Source: Sediminibacterium magnilacihabitans
GTDB taxonomy: Bacteria; Bacteroidota; Bacteroidia; Chitinophagales; Chitinophagaceae
Length of the DNA stretch: 64,000 nt
Reading direction: 5' to 3'
Assembly (NCBI GenBank): GCA_002973575.1
Contig: PVEQ01000006.1
Location: 1-64,000 of the forward strand
Part shown: positions 1 to 6,974 of the stretch, piece after piece
Numbering within the stretch: position 1 is the stretch's first letter
How the letters are laid out: each line of letters opens with the position of its first letter
Notes under the pieces: model-generated
Told to the model about the DNA's origin: nothing
Databases searched by the model: none
The model's input: the letters and a program-made list of their open reading frames with translations, nothing else
Program-made: the position numbers and the translations under genes

Positions 1-105
1 TGTTGTTTTCACACATAACAAATCCCTTTTCTTTTACCTTTTATTGTGTCCCATTTTTCCACATATCCACATCCTAAATTCTTACCGGACTATTGTAATT
101 ACATA

Positions 106-1185
106 CTATAGGTCAAATATTTCCCGAATGTAGGCGGGATTTTGTTCAATTCTTTCAATATCCTTTTGCAGCAAACCAGATATATAATACCTATCGGTAT
201 CACTCAATTTATCATTCAAGTTGTTGTTTGAGTTTGTGAAATCAGAGAGAACTTTCTGCCCCAGTCTGCGGGACAAGAAATCCATCGCGTTCAACAGGTT
301 TTCGGTTAATGAAGGATGAATCCCAAAATTATTTTCCGATAATGCCTCTACAACACACTGTTCTAGTATAATAGTTGAAATATCTAGCCTGTTTCTTTGC
401 CTATAAACCTTGAGCAGTTTTATTATATTCCTAGCGTCAGGCTTATTGGTTGTAATGTTTCTCTGCTGATAGTAGTTAGTTTTAAATGAGCTGCCATGCT
501 GCCAGACCCAATCCGGTCGAACATATAGGTTGAGGTCTTTGTCTTTACGGAAAATATTTATTTCCCTTCCAGGTACTATATCAAAATCAATAAAATCGCC
601 TGTTTTTAATTCAAAAGAAATACCAATTGCTTTCGTATTCTGTCGTATGATGGCCTTGTGCCCAAATATTTTATTAAGCTTTTCATAAACATCATAGTAC
701 ATTTCTTCCAGGGAAGAATAACTATCCCTGGCAAACGGCAATACTATGTCAAGATCATAATTAGAAACAATAGCCGTTCTTTTTGCAAAAGACCCCCCAT
801 CCAAAGGGTAAGAAACAAGAACTTCATTGAATTGCTGAAACAATTTCTTCTTGATCGTTTCCTTATAAGCGATAGCTTTATTCAGGTAAACATTATCGTT
901 TTTTAAAAGCTCTTCCGACAATACTTTTCTCAGGAATTCATCACTATTAAAAGGTAGTTTGCTTTCTTCATTTATGCGGTGGGAATAATAGGCATTGCCC
1001 AAGAAGCAACCAATGATAGCATTACGAAAAGCAAGCTTAAAAGTTTGCTGCCCATTGTAGTTTTCCCATGTCAGGCTTAATCCTTGCTGGCGTTTTTCCC
1101 ACCATTGACGGAACACATCAAATACAATGGTGCCGCCGGCAAACAGAAGCGCTCCATTCAAAATGTATCTGTCTTTTCTTCGCAT
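106..1185 (-). CDS. Membrane-anchored nucleotidyltransferase, second NTase of the CBASS-like operon
   Basis: The protein has 359 residues from ATG 1185; an in-frame TTG lies six bases upstream. Two hydrophobic stretches, about residues 8-25 and 51-67, suggest an N-terminal membrane anchor. The rest is a polymerase-beta-type nucleotidyltransferase core: a GGS motif at 130-132, the DLD metal-binding pair D144/D146, and the third carboxylate in FDIVPG at about 202. This is the active-site layout of the OAS/cGAS-like and CCA-adding superfamily, and all three acidic residues are present, so it should be catalytic. It is the last gene of a leftward operon, six bases after the NUDIX protein. It is not a close copy of the CD-NTase at 2449-3633. 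It could be a second signal synthase, an effector that adds nucleotides to RNA or protein, or a toxin-type NTase. The family is clear; the role is inferred. Confidence 0.8.
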   Translation of the reverse strand: MRRKDRYILNGALLFAGGTIVFDVFRQWWEKRQQGLSLTWENYNGQQTFKLAFRNAIIGCFLGNAYYSHRINEESKLPFNSDEFLRKVLSEELLKNDNVYLNKAIAYKETIKKKLFQQFNEVLVSYPLDGGSFAKRTAIVSNYDLDIVLPFARDSYSSLEEMYYDVYEKLNKIFGHKAIIRQNTKAIGISFELKTGDFIDFDIVPGREINIFRKDKDLNLYVRPDWVWQHGSSFKTNYYQQRNITTNKPDARNIIKLLKVYRQRNRLDISTIILEQCVVEALSENNFGIHPSLTENLLNAMDFLSRRLGQKVLSDFTNSNNNLNDKLSDTDRYYISGLLQKDIERIEQNPAYIREIFDL

Positions 1186-1191
1186 AAACAA

Positions 1192-2034
1192 TTATTCTTG
1201 ACTGTATTTTAGGTTAATTGCCCATTTTGTGTGAGCACCAATTTCAAATTCTGTTTCCTTTTTCAATTCATTTAATCCCAGCCTGTTTATTATCAATTCA
1301 TCCGCCCACCTGACCTTGCTGCTGGTTCCATTATCGAGCAAGTCTTCCAATGCTTTTAATTGTTCCTCATTTGGGATCAATTCAAATATCTCATAAATCA
1401 GTATTTCCTGACAATCCAGGTATTTTGCTTTTTGCAGGGGAATTTGCAGCGTATCCACATACTTATAATCAATATACCTAAATAATCGTTTATCCAGAAT
1501 TTCTGTACTAAGTAATTCCTCACAGAATTCCCTCCATTGAGAAATCTCCCGATCTTCCTTTGAGCCAAACCATTTGATAATATCCAATACATATTTACCC
1601 AGCACTTGTATACGAAGATCATTTTTAGCAATACCATGCTCGGTTTCAAACTGCCTGTCAGATTTTACTCTGTATTTTTTGAACAATTCCTCTGATGAAG
1701 CGAATCTTTTATACACGCCTCCCACCAATTGATAATAATTTCCATTCCTGTTTTTTACCAACAGGTATTTACCTTTTACTTTTATTTTGATCAAATAAGA
1801 GAACGATAGCCGGACATATCGATTCCTCAATGAAATTTTAGTCCTGAAAAACAACGGCAGCTTTTTAATATTTGCCAACGCTTCGATAATATAAAACCCA
1901 ATAGGCGCCGAAATAATGTTTATCAATATGGCCACAGCTGACAACGACCATGCATTGGTTGGGTAATTGCGGGTAAGCAAAATAATAACCGTCAATGCCA
2001 ATCCGAATGCAAATATTTTAGATAGTGTATTCAT
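1192..2034 (-). CDS. cap16: Cap16-like CBASS effector: two membrane helices plus NUDIX domain
   Basis: The ORF opens at 2076, but the start at 2034 (MNTLSKIF) is preferred because it falls 14 bases after the stop of the E2 gene and leads straight into the first helix. This gives 280 residues. Helices are seen at about 7-20 and 31-50. The remainder resembles the SMODS-associated NUDIX domain: a YQLVGG strand-turn near 101-106 and a degenerate NUDIX helix REFCEEL at 168-174. In CBASS such proteins are predicted effectors: the NUDIX-like part senses or processes the CD-NTase nucleotide and the helices damage the membrane. The gene sits between the E2-like gene and the second nucleotidyltransferase. 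The Cap16 name is assigned from architecture and context, without a database search. Confidence 0.72.
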   Translation of the reverse strand: MNTLSKIFAFGLALTVIILLTRNYPTNAWSLSAVAILINIISAPIGFYIIEALANIKKLPLFFRTKISLRNRYVRLSFSYLIKIKVKGKYLLVKNRNGNYYQLVGGVYKRFASSEELFKKYRVKSDRQFETEHGIAKNDLRIQVLGKYVLDIIKWFGSKEDREISQWREFCEELLSTEILDKRLFRYIDYKYVDTLQIPLQKAKYLDCQEILIYEIFELIPNEEQLKALEDLLDNGTSSKVRWADELIINRLGLNELKKETEFEIGAHTKWAINLKYSQE

Positions 2035-2048
2035 CTCAATAGCACATT

Positions 2049-2456
2049 TTAATGAGGCGCTTCTTCGCCCGCCCATACTTTAAATTTTTCCCAAAGCTCA
2101 TATTTTACCAACCATTCGGATATCCAAGGGACCATAGCAACCAGTGGTGTGATTCTGGTTACTGGTAAATCCTTTGGATAATACAGACATAGGGTGTCAT
2201 CAAAATACATGTGGGTTTGGGGATTATACCTAATATTTGGTTCGACAACCCAAACCCTCTCGAATCTACTTGAGTAATAATATGAGTATTTGATCAGTAT
2301 TTTATATTTTTTCCTTTTGCTTTTAGAAAACAAATATCCCTGGCCGAGTAGCTCATTTCCGACTATGGTGCAATGCAACCAGTCATATTTACTTTCAATA
2401 AGGATTTTTTCGATCAATAGGTACGAATAACTGTATTTCCTCGCATTCTCAAGCAT
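2049..2456 (-). CDS. E2-like conjugating protein of short type II CBASS
   Basis: The preferred start, ATG 2456, gives 135 residues and overlaps the CD-NTase stop in the 8-base string ATGCTTGA, which implies translational coupling; an upstream ATG at 2495 would add 13 residues. The sequence has the bacterial E2 fold signature: a central beta region with VVEPN, then H82, a turn, and LCLYYP with C90 as the likely catalytic cysteine, followed by a C-terminal IxEWLxxYExW helix. In type II CBASS, Cap2-type E1-E2 proteins attach the C-terminus of the CD-NTase to targets and prime the synthase. The short type encodes only the E2 part. No E1 or JAB peptidase (Cap3) gene lies nearby, matching the short type. 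The partner should be the adjacent CD-NTase. Confidence 0.82.
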   Translation of the reverse strand: MLENARKYSYSYLLIEKILIESKYDWLHCTIVGNELLGQGYLFSKSKRKKYKILIKYSYYYSSRFERVWVVEPNIRYNPQTHMYFDDTLCLYYPKDLPVTRITPLVAMVPWISEWLVKYELWEKFKVWAGEEAPH

Positions 2457-3633
2457 TATGGTCTCCAAAATCCCTGTGCCTTTTATTTTTTTCACCTATG
2501 TTTTCATTTATATTACCCTTCCGGTCGGTTCTCAGATCACCTCCTATAATCAGCGACCCTGCATTTATTAACGGGTTAAAAGATTTTTTTCCTAATTTTT
2601 CTACCTGCTGCCGAATAGCACCCTTATACACACTATCTCCAAACAAGGTTTCGTAGGTGGTTGCGCTTTGTGAAAAGTCTTTTTTCAACAATTGCCATTT
2701 TTCATAAAGATCTTTTGTAAAAGCAAGGAAATGCTGGTATAACTTCGGTTCTTCATCCCATTTTTCTGAAAAATCCTCTTCAGGATTAATAGGGTTGGTT
2801 ATTTTCAGGCGTGAAAGTCTTTGCTGAAGTGATTCCTGCTGTATTCTTAACAGGATGGCATCAATAGTCTCAAAAATAGAGTTTTCACCCTTATAAAAAT
2901 GGCCGGCAATGGTAGTTAATATAATACTGGAAGTGGCATACTGCGGCATTTTTTCAAAATATATGTCCCTATAGCGTTTGATCAACTGGGCCCCTCTTTG
3001 TAAGGGTTTTTTTAAAAAAAAATCATCTTCTGGCAATTCCTGGACTTCTGCTTTTAACTCAAACAACCTTCGATAATAACTTTCCAGTTCAGGCGCCTTT
3101 GAAAGGTTGGCAATGTTCAGAAACCATTCAGCGTACCCTTTGGGGTTACTGATCGTCCAGCCTCTCAGTTCACGGTCAGGCACCATGATATTTTTATCAT
3201 CTGTTATTACCACCATGCAGCCTGGGAGTATATCCATGTGAAAATCGCCTGCATATTTCAGGCGGACACATCTGTTTTTTTTCTGAACCATGTGGCGGTA
3301 TCTGCCATCACTCTCTAACTTTTGCACCAGGGCATTATAAATTTGCATTGGCGTAAAGTGAGAATAGCCTTTTTTGATATGAAGTACAATATCCAGATCA
3401 AACTCGTCTCCCTGTAATGGTTTTACAGTCGTTCCAATTGGAACGGAACCTTGAGCATAAATATCTATCTCCATACCTTTAAAAAAACCATCGTCTTCAT
3501 TGATGATAGTGGTAAGCGCCTTATAAGCACTTTCCATTCTTTGCCACCTGGTGGCGTCCAGTTGAAGACTTTCTGCAATCCTTGCCAGAATATCTTCTCT
3601 TTGCAACGCAAAATTTGAAAAGATGTCAATCAT
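2449..3633 (-). CDS. CD-NTase (cGAS/DncV-like nucleotidyltransferase), CBASS signal synthase
   Basis: This is a 394-residue cytosolic protein. The active site is visible: GS at 62-63, D79 and D81 in EFDLDIVL, and a third carboxylate D134 in HMDILPG. A helical C-terminal half follows, ending in a polar Gly/Asn/Lys-rich tail that finishes in HNA. CD-NTases make cyclic di- or trinucleotides on phage infection and activate a partner effector. In E2-linked systems the C-terminal end is the residue conjugated, so the flexible tail fits. The nucleotide product and clade cannot be read from sequence alone. This is the first gene of the operon, running 8 bases into the E2 gene. A small ORF ending in the same ATGxTTGA style overlaps its start codon at 3626-3633. 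Confidence 0.88.
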   Translation of the reverse strand: MIDIFSNFALQREDILARIAESLQLDATRWQRMESAYKALTTIINEDDGFFKGMEIDIYAQGSVPIGTTVKPLQGDEFDLDIVLHIKKGYSHFTPMQIYNALVQKLESDGRYRHMVQKKNRCVRLKYAGDFHMDILPGCMVVITDDKNIMVPDRELRGWTISNPKGYAEWFLNIANLSKAPELESYYRRLFELKAEVQELPEDDFFLKKPLQRGAQLIKRYRDIYFEKMPQYATSSIILTTIAGHFYKGENSIFETIDAILLRIQQESLQQRLSRLKITNPINPEEDFSEKWDEEPKLYQHFLAFTKDLYEKWQLLKKDFSQSATTYETLFGDSVYKGAIRQQVEKLGKKSFNPLINAGSLIIGGDLRTDRKGNINENIGEKNKRHRDFGDHNA

Positions 3634-3765
3634 TCTCTTTAGTTTTTAGTTTAGACGCCTCAGAAATTCGTATTTCCATAAAATACACTCCAGGCTGTAA
3701 AAATAGTTTTCCTCTGATGTCGATGGCTTCAGCAAAAGCCAAAACCCCCTCTATACTGCAATTTA

Positions 3766-3795
3766 CAAAATATATTAAAAATAACATTTTGTCAA
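3766..3795 (-). promoter_or_regulatory. Candidate promoter of the CBASS operon
   Basis: On the minus strand, a -33 element TTG (3793-3795) is followed after 19 bases by ATATTTTG (3766-3773), one step from the Bacteroidota -7 consensus TAnnTTTG. The spacing equals that of the divergent promoter at 3882-3911. Transcription would start near 3760, giving a leader of about 125 bases before the CD-NTase. The -33 TTG lies inside a copy of AGTTGACA. Confidence 0.45.
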
Positions 3796-3887
3796 CTAAA
3801 CATGTCAATTAGTCACTTTTCTACTTACAACTAATAACCCAACAAGTTGATAATGAATAAATTGATATTATGTCACATAAGTTGACA
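3790..3887. promoter_or_regulatory. Operator-like cluster of five ARTTGAYA half-sites
   Basis: Five copies of an 8-mer ARTTGAYA occur in under 100 bases. Two face the CBASS operon (reverse complements at 3790-3797 and 3803-3810) and three face the regulator gene (3845-3852, 3860-3867, 3880-3887). The outermost copy on each side contains the -33 element of the promoter on that side. The right-hand copy is half of a 17-base palindrome, TGTCA-N7-TGACA, at 3871-3887. This is the expected form of an XRE-family repressor operator; binding by the adjacent regulator is inferred. The rest of the 3634-3956 gap shows only the leader described under the promoters and a short ORF reported as a finding. 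Confidence 0.55.
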
Positions 3888-3911
3888 GTATTACATTTTT
3901 TGTTACCTTTG
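3882..3911 (+). promoter_or_regulatory. Promoter of the XRE/ImmA regulator gene
   Basis: TTG at 3882-3884 and TACCTTTG at 3904-3911, a perfect TAnnTTTG, are separated by 19 bases, the classic Bacteroidota primary sigma factor geometry. Transcription would begin near 3916, about 40 bases before the ATG at 3957. The -33 element is embedded in an operator-like AGTTGACA, predicting autorepression. Confidence 0.65.
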
Positions 3912-3956
3912 TAAACAAAAAGAGCCTTTATTCCGTCCACTTTTAAACTACTATCT

Positions 3957-5015
3957 ATGAACCAATTATTTGCTGACAGGTTCCGCTCTGCCCGTGCTTT
4001 AAGCGGGATGTCTCTGCAAGACCTGGCCAACAAACTTGGCAATAAGGTCTCGCGGCAGGCATTACATAAATATGAAAAAGGAGAAGTCATCCCGGATAGT
4101 CAGATGATCGGCCATCTATGTCAAGCCTTGAACGTAAGACCCGACTTCTTCTTCAGGGAACTTAAAGTTGAACTGGGAGAAATCGAATTCCGTAAGCTTA
4201 AAAACCTTCCTGCAAAGGAAGAAAACAGAATTATCGAGGAAGTTAAAGACAAACTTTCCAGGTATCTGGAATTGGAGGAAATCTTGTCTATCCAGACCCA
4301 ATTTGTCAATCCACTGAAGCACTTGGGTGATATTCATTCATTTGAAGAGATAGAAGTGGCTGCAGCAGCGTTACGGGTGGCATGGAATTTAGGTAAGGAT
4401 CCTATTTTTAACGCTGTTGAATTATTGGAAGACAATCACATTAAAGTGGTGGAAGTGAGTGGCGGTGACAGCTTCGATGGGATGCAAACCTGGGTAAACG
4501 GGAAATTTCCCGTTATTGCCATTAACATAGACAAGGTTAAATCATCCGACAGGATACGGTTTACCATCCTGCATGAATTATGTCATCTTTTGCTTCGGTT
4601 AAAGCATCTTTCAGAAAAGCAAAAAGAGAAATTTTGCCATCAATTCGCTGCTGCAATGTTATTGCCGGCAGAAACTGCGGTGCAAGAATTAGGCGCAAAA
4701 AGAAACAAAGTAATGATCCAGGAATTGGGCGCCTTAAAAAAACAATATGGCATTTCCATTCAGGCCATTGTGATGCGGGCAAAAGACTTAGGTATTCTTT
4801 CCGAAAGCTATTGCAAGCAATTCTTTTTTATGATGAACCAAATGGGTTGGAAAGTCAATGAACCGGTAGAATACGAGGGGGTAGAAAAATCAAATCGTTT
4901 TGAACAGCTTTTGTTCAGAGCCCTTGGCGAAGAACTGATATCCATGAGTAAAGCCGCCGCCTTGAATAATCAGACTTTGGCTGAATTCCGGGAAAAATCA
5001 CTGGTGATTGCATAA
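3957..5015 (+). CDS. XRE-family repressor fused to ImmA/IrrE metallopeptidase
   Basis: The protein has 352 residues. Residues about 5-65 form an XRE helix-turn-helix (recognition helix around SRQALHKYEKG). A linker of about 70 residues leads to an ImmA/IrrE-type (M78) peptidase with the zinc motif HELCH at 206-210 and the following FAAAMLLP helix. In phage and ICE switches ImmA-type proteases cut the repressor to release transcription. In some CBASS operons the pair is encoded as separate repressor CapH and protease CapP. Here both functions are in one chain, divergent from the CBASS operon and facing mirror-image promoters. That makes it a likely controller of CBASS expression; the alternative is a toxin-antitoxin regulator for the PIN protein 39 bases downstream. 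Confidence 0.85.
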   Translation: MNQLFADRFRSARALSGMSLQDLANKLGNKVSRQALHKYEKGEVIPDSQMIGHLCQALNVRPDFFFRELKVELGEIEFRKLKNLPAKEENRIIEEVKDKLSRYLELEEILSIQTQFVNPLKHLGDIHSFEEIEVAAAALRVAWNLGKDPIFNAVELLEDNHIKVVEVSGGDSFDGMQTWVNGKFPVIAINIDKVKSSDRIRFTILHELCHLLLRLKHLSEKQKEKFCHQFAAAMLLPAETAVQELGAKRNKVMIQELGALKKQYGISIQAIVMRAKDLGILSESYCKQFFFMMNQMGWKVNEPVEYEGVEKSNRFEQLLFRALGEELISMSKAAALNNQTLAEFREKSLVIA

Positions 5016-5054
5016 GTTTGCTATTGCCCAATTTCCGATCCAAATACTTTATGT

Positions 5055-5576
5055 GTGAAGATTGCGATAACCGATGCTTGCATTTTTATTGATCTTTTTG
5101 ACCTTCAGCTTACTTCAGCCTTTTTCGGCTTGGAGTTGGAGGTCCATACCTCTTTTGACGTATTCAACGAATTATATATTCAGCATCAAGAAGTGTTGAA
5201 AGCATTTCAGAGTGTAGGCAAGCTGATTATTCATGCCATAAATGAAGAGGACAGAAAACGTATCAGCCAGATGGGGTATCCGAATGGATTATCTGCCAAT
5301 GATAAAACTGTTTTGTACCTGGCTTCAAAATTTGATGCCATGTTACTCAGTAGTGATAAAACGGTAAGACATAATGCTAAAATCCGAAAAATTGAATACC
5401 ACGGCATGTTATGGGTTTTCGATAAACTTTTAGATTCCTCCTTAGTCTCATACCAGGAAGCGACTGAGAAGTTAAAAAAGCTGATTATGACCAATATTAT
5501 CTATCGGAACAATTCTGAACTTGTCAGTGAAATGAATAGCAGATTGAAAAAATGGCAAAAACATTTTTCATCTTAA
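5055..5576 (+). CDS. PIN-domain ribonuclease-like protein
   Basis: A GTG at 5055 gives 173 residues; no in-frame ATG lies just upstream, and an ATG at 5051 is in another frame. The PIN acidic residues are in place: D7 in ITDACIFID, E39 in FNELY, D83 in SANDKTVL and D101 in LLSSDKTV. PIN proteins cleave RNA, usually tRNA or mRNA, as toxins of toxin-antitoxin pairs. The gene follows the XRE/ImmA gene by 39 bases on the same strand, and pairs of XRE-ImmA and PIN proteins are a recurrent arrangement in mobile regions. Whether it is a toxin, an additional defence effector or a housekeeping nuclease is not shown by sequence. Confidence 0.78.
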   Translation: MKIAITDACIFIDLFDLQLTSAFFGLELEVHTSFDVFNELYIQHQEVLKAFQSVGKLIIHAINEEDRKRISQMGYPNGLSANDKTVLYLASKFDAMLLSSDKTVRHNAKIRKIEYHGMLWVFDKLLDSSLVSYQEATEKLKKLIMTNIIYRNNSELVSEMNSRLKKWQKHFSS

Positions 5577-5666
5577 ACAATTTAATCTCGCAAAAATTAA
5601 GGATCGATTCTTTCAGGGTTATTAAAACCGATGAATATTACCCGCATCAATAAGTAATACTCGAAA

Positions 5667-6770
5667 ATGAACAGGCCAGACCATCAACATTTCATTCCAA
5701 AATCCTATCTGAAAAATTTCGCCAAACGAAACAAAGACAAAAAATTTGTCGAAGTAATGGATCTGTCTTCTAATGAAACAAAAATCGTTAGTACTAGAAG
5801 CATTTGTGTTAAAACGGGCTTATATACTCTTCCAAAGAGAAATAATACTGATCCGTACTACTTGGAAAAATACTATGCCAAAAACGTGGATGAAGTTTAT
5901 CCTGAAGTGTACGATTTGCTAGTTGACGATAAAACAACAACCATCAGCAAGAAGCAGAAACATAAAATAATATACACCTTGATGAGCTTGTATTTCCGGA
6001 CACCCAAGTTTCTGCATGCACTTAATAAACTAACTGATACAAGTTTAGACCAAGCTTTAATGATGACCGGCCCAGGAAAAGATGAGATAGTTGTTGATTT
6101 TTTCGGACAGGAATTAAAATTTTTACGACATGATATTGATACTGTAAAACAAAGATTATATGAGCAAAATAGACAAGACTTCTTATCAACACATGTAAAA
6201 GAATGGCATGAGTTTGTCACTTATAAATATCATTGTGCAATTAGTGTATTTAAAATTGAAGGAGACATTGAATTAATTACTTCAGACAATCCCGTTTTAA
6301 TACATAGTTCCGTTCAAAATCCATTTCATCTTTATGATCCTACAAATATTATAGAAATACCACTTGACAGAAAACATTTTTTATTTATCTATCCCAATAC
6401 TGAAGGCTTCAGTTCCACCAAAATAAATCGAGGGATACGCGACATGTTTTTTGGCTTAACATTAAATTTACAAGTCCACAGAAAAGCTGAACAGTGGATT
6501 ATTGGCCATCCAGGTAGTTGCCAAAAACATGTAGCTGACCAAAAAAAATATGGTGAGTATAATGAGGAAAATTTAAAACTTGTTGAAAATATAGAACTAA
6601 GAGCAAAACTAATGTCTGAACTATTAGCTGTTATGGAACAGCATGGCTTTTTGAGCATTCAAACAGCAAACAAAGTAATGCAATATAAAAAATTGGAATG
6701 TTTCAATGGAGACAATGATCTTAAGGAGATCGCACAGCATCTAGCACAAAAAGGGTTTATTACGGACTGA
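5667..6770 (+). CDS. DUF4238 family protein
   Basis: The protein has 367 residues and opens with the DUF4238 signature (HQHFIPKSYLKNF near residues 6-18). A later ITSDNPVLIH segment is also typical of the family. The family is widespread and mostly single-copy in accessory regions; its biochemical function is unknown to me. There is no signal peptide or membrane helix, so a cytosolic protein is expected. It lies 90 bases after the PIN gene on the same strand and 204 bases before the integrase stop, inside the island with defence genes. A role in defence is only guilt by association. The coding sequence is markedly A+T-rich compared with the genes beyond 9 kb. Confidence 0.75.
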   Translation: MNRPDHQHFIPKSYLKNFAKRNKDKKFVEVMDLSSNETKIVSTRSICVKTGLYTLPKRNNTDPYYLEKYYAKNVDEVYPEVYDLLVDDKTTTISKKQKHKIIYTLMSLYFRTPKFLHALNKLTDTSLDQALMMTGPGKDEIVVDFFGQELKFLRHDIDTVKQRLYEQNRQDFLSTHVKEWHEFVTYKYHCAISVFKIEGDIELITSDNPVLIHSSVQNPFHLYDPTNIIEIPLDRKHFLFIYPNTEGFSSTKINRGIRDMFFGLTLNLQVHRKAEQWIIGHPGSCQKHVADQKKYGEYNEENLKLVENIELRAKLMSELLAVMEQHGFLSIQTANKVMQYKKLECFNGDNDLKEIAQHLAQKGFITD

Positions 6771-6974
6771 AAACCACGACGGGCAGCACGTATTGTCTAT
6801 CGTCATCATCTGCTATTTTATCTGCCATGCAATAATTTTTACTGTAAAAGAATTTTGAAGTACTGTAAAAGGTATATTATTAATATTATTTGCGGTAAAA
6901 TTGATATAAATACTCTAAATATTGCCTACATAATAGCTTTTTATAAAATTCTTCTTTTTATCCGTGGCCCGCAT

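Noticed and set aside
55..71. Two DnaA-box-like sites TTTTCCACA and ATATCCACA
   Set aside because: Only two overlapping weak matches at the end of an accessory operon, with no A+T-rich unwinding element or origin genes; a single similar site near 49838 is also isolated.
3582..3812. 76-codon plus-strand ORF in the regulator-CBASS gap
   Set aside because: It covers the CD-NTase start region antisense and is not preceded by any promoter pattern.
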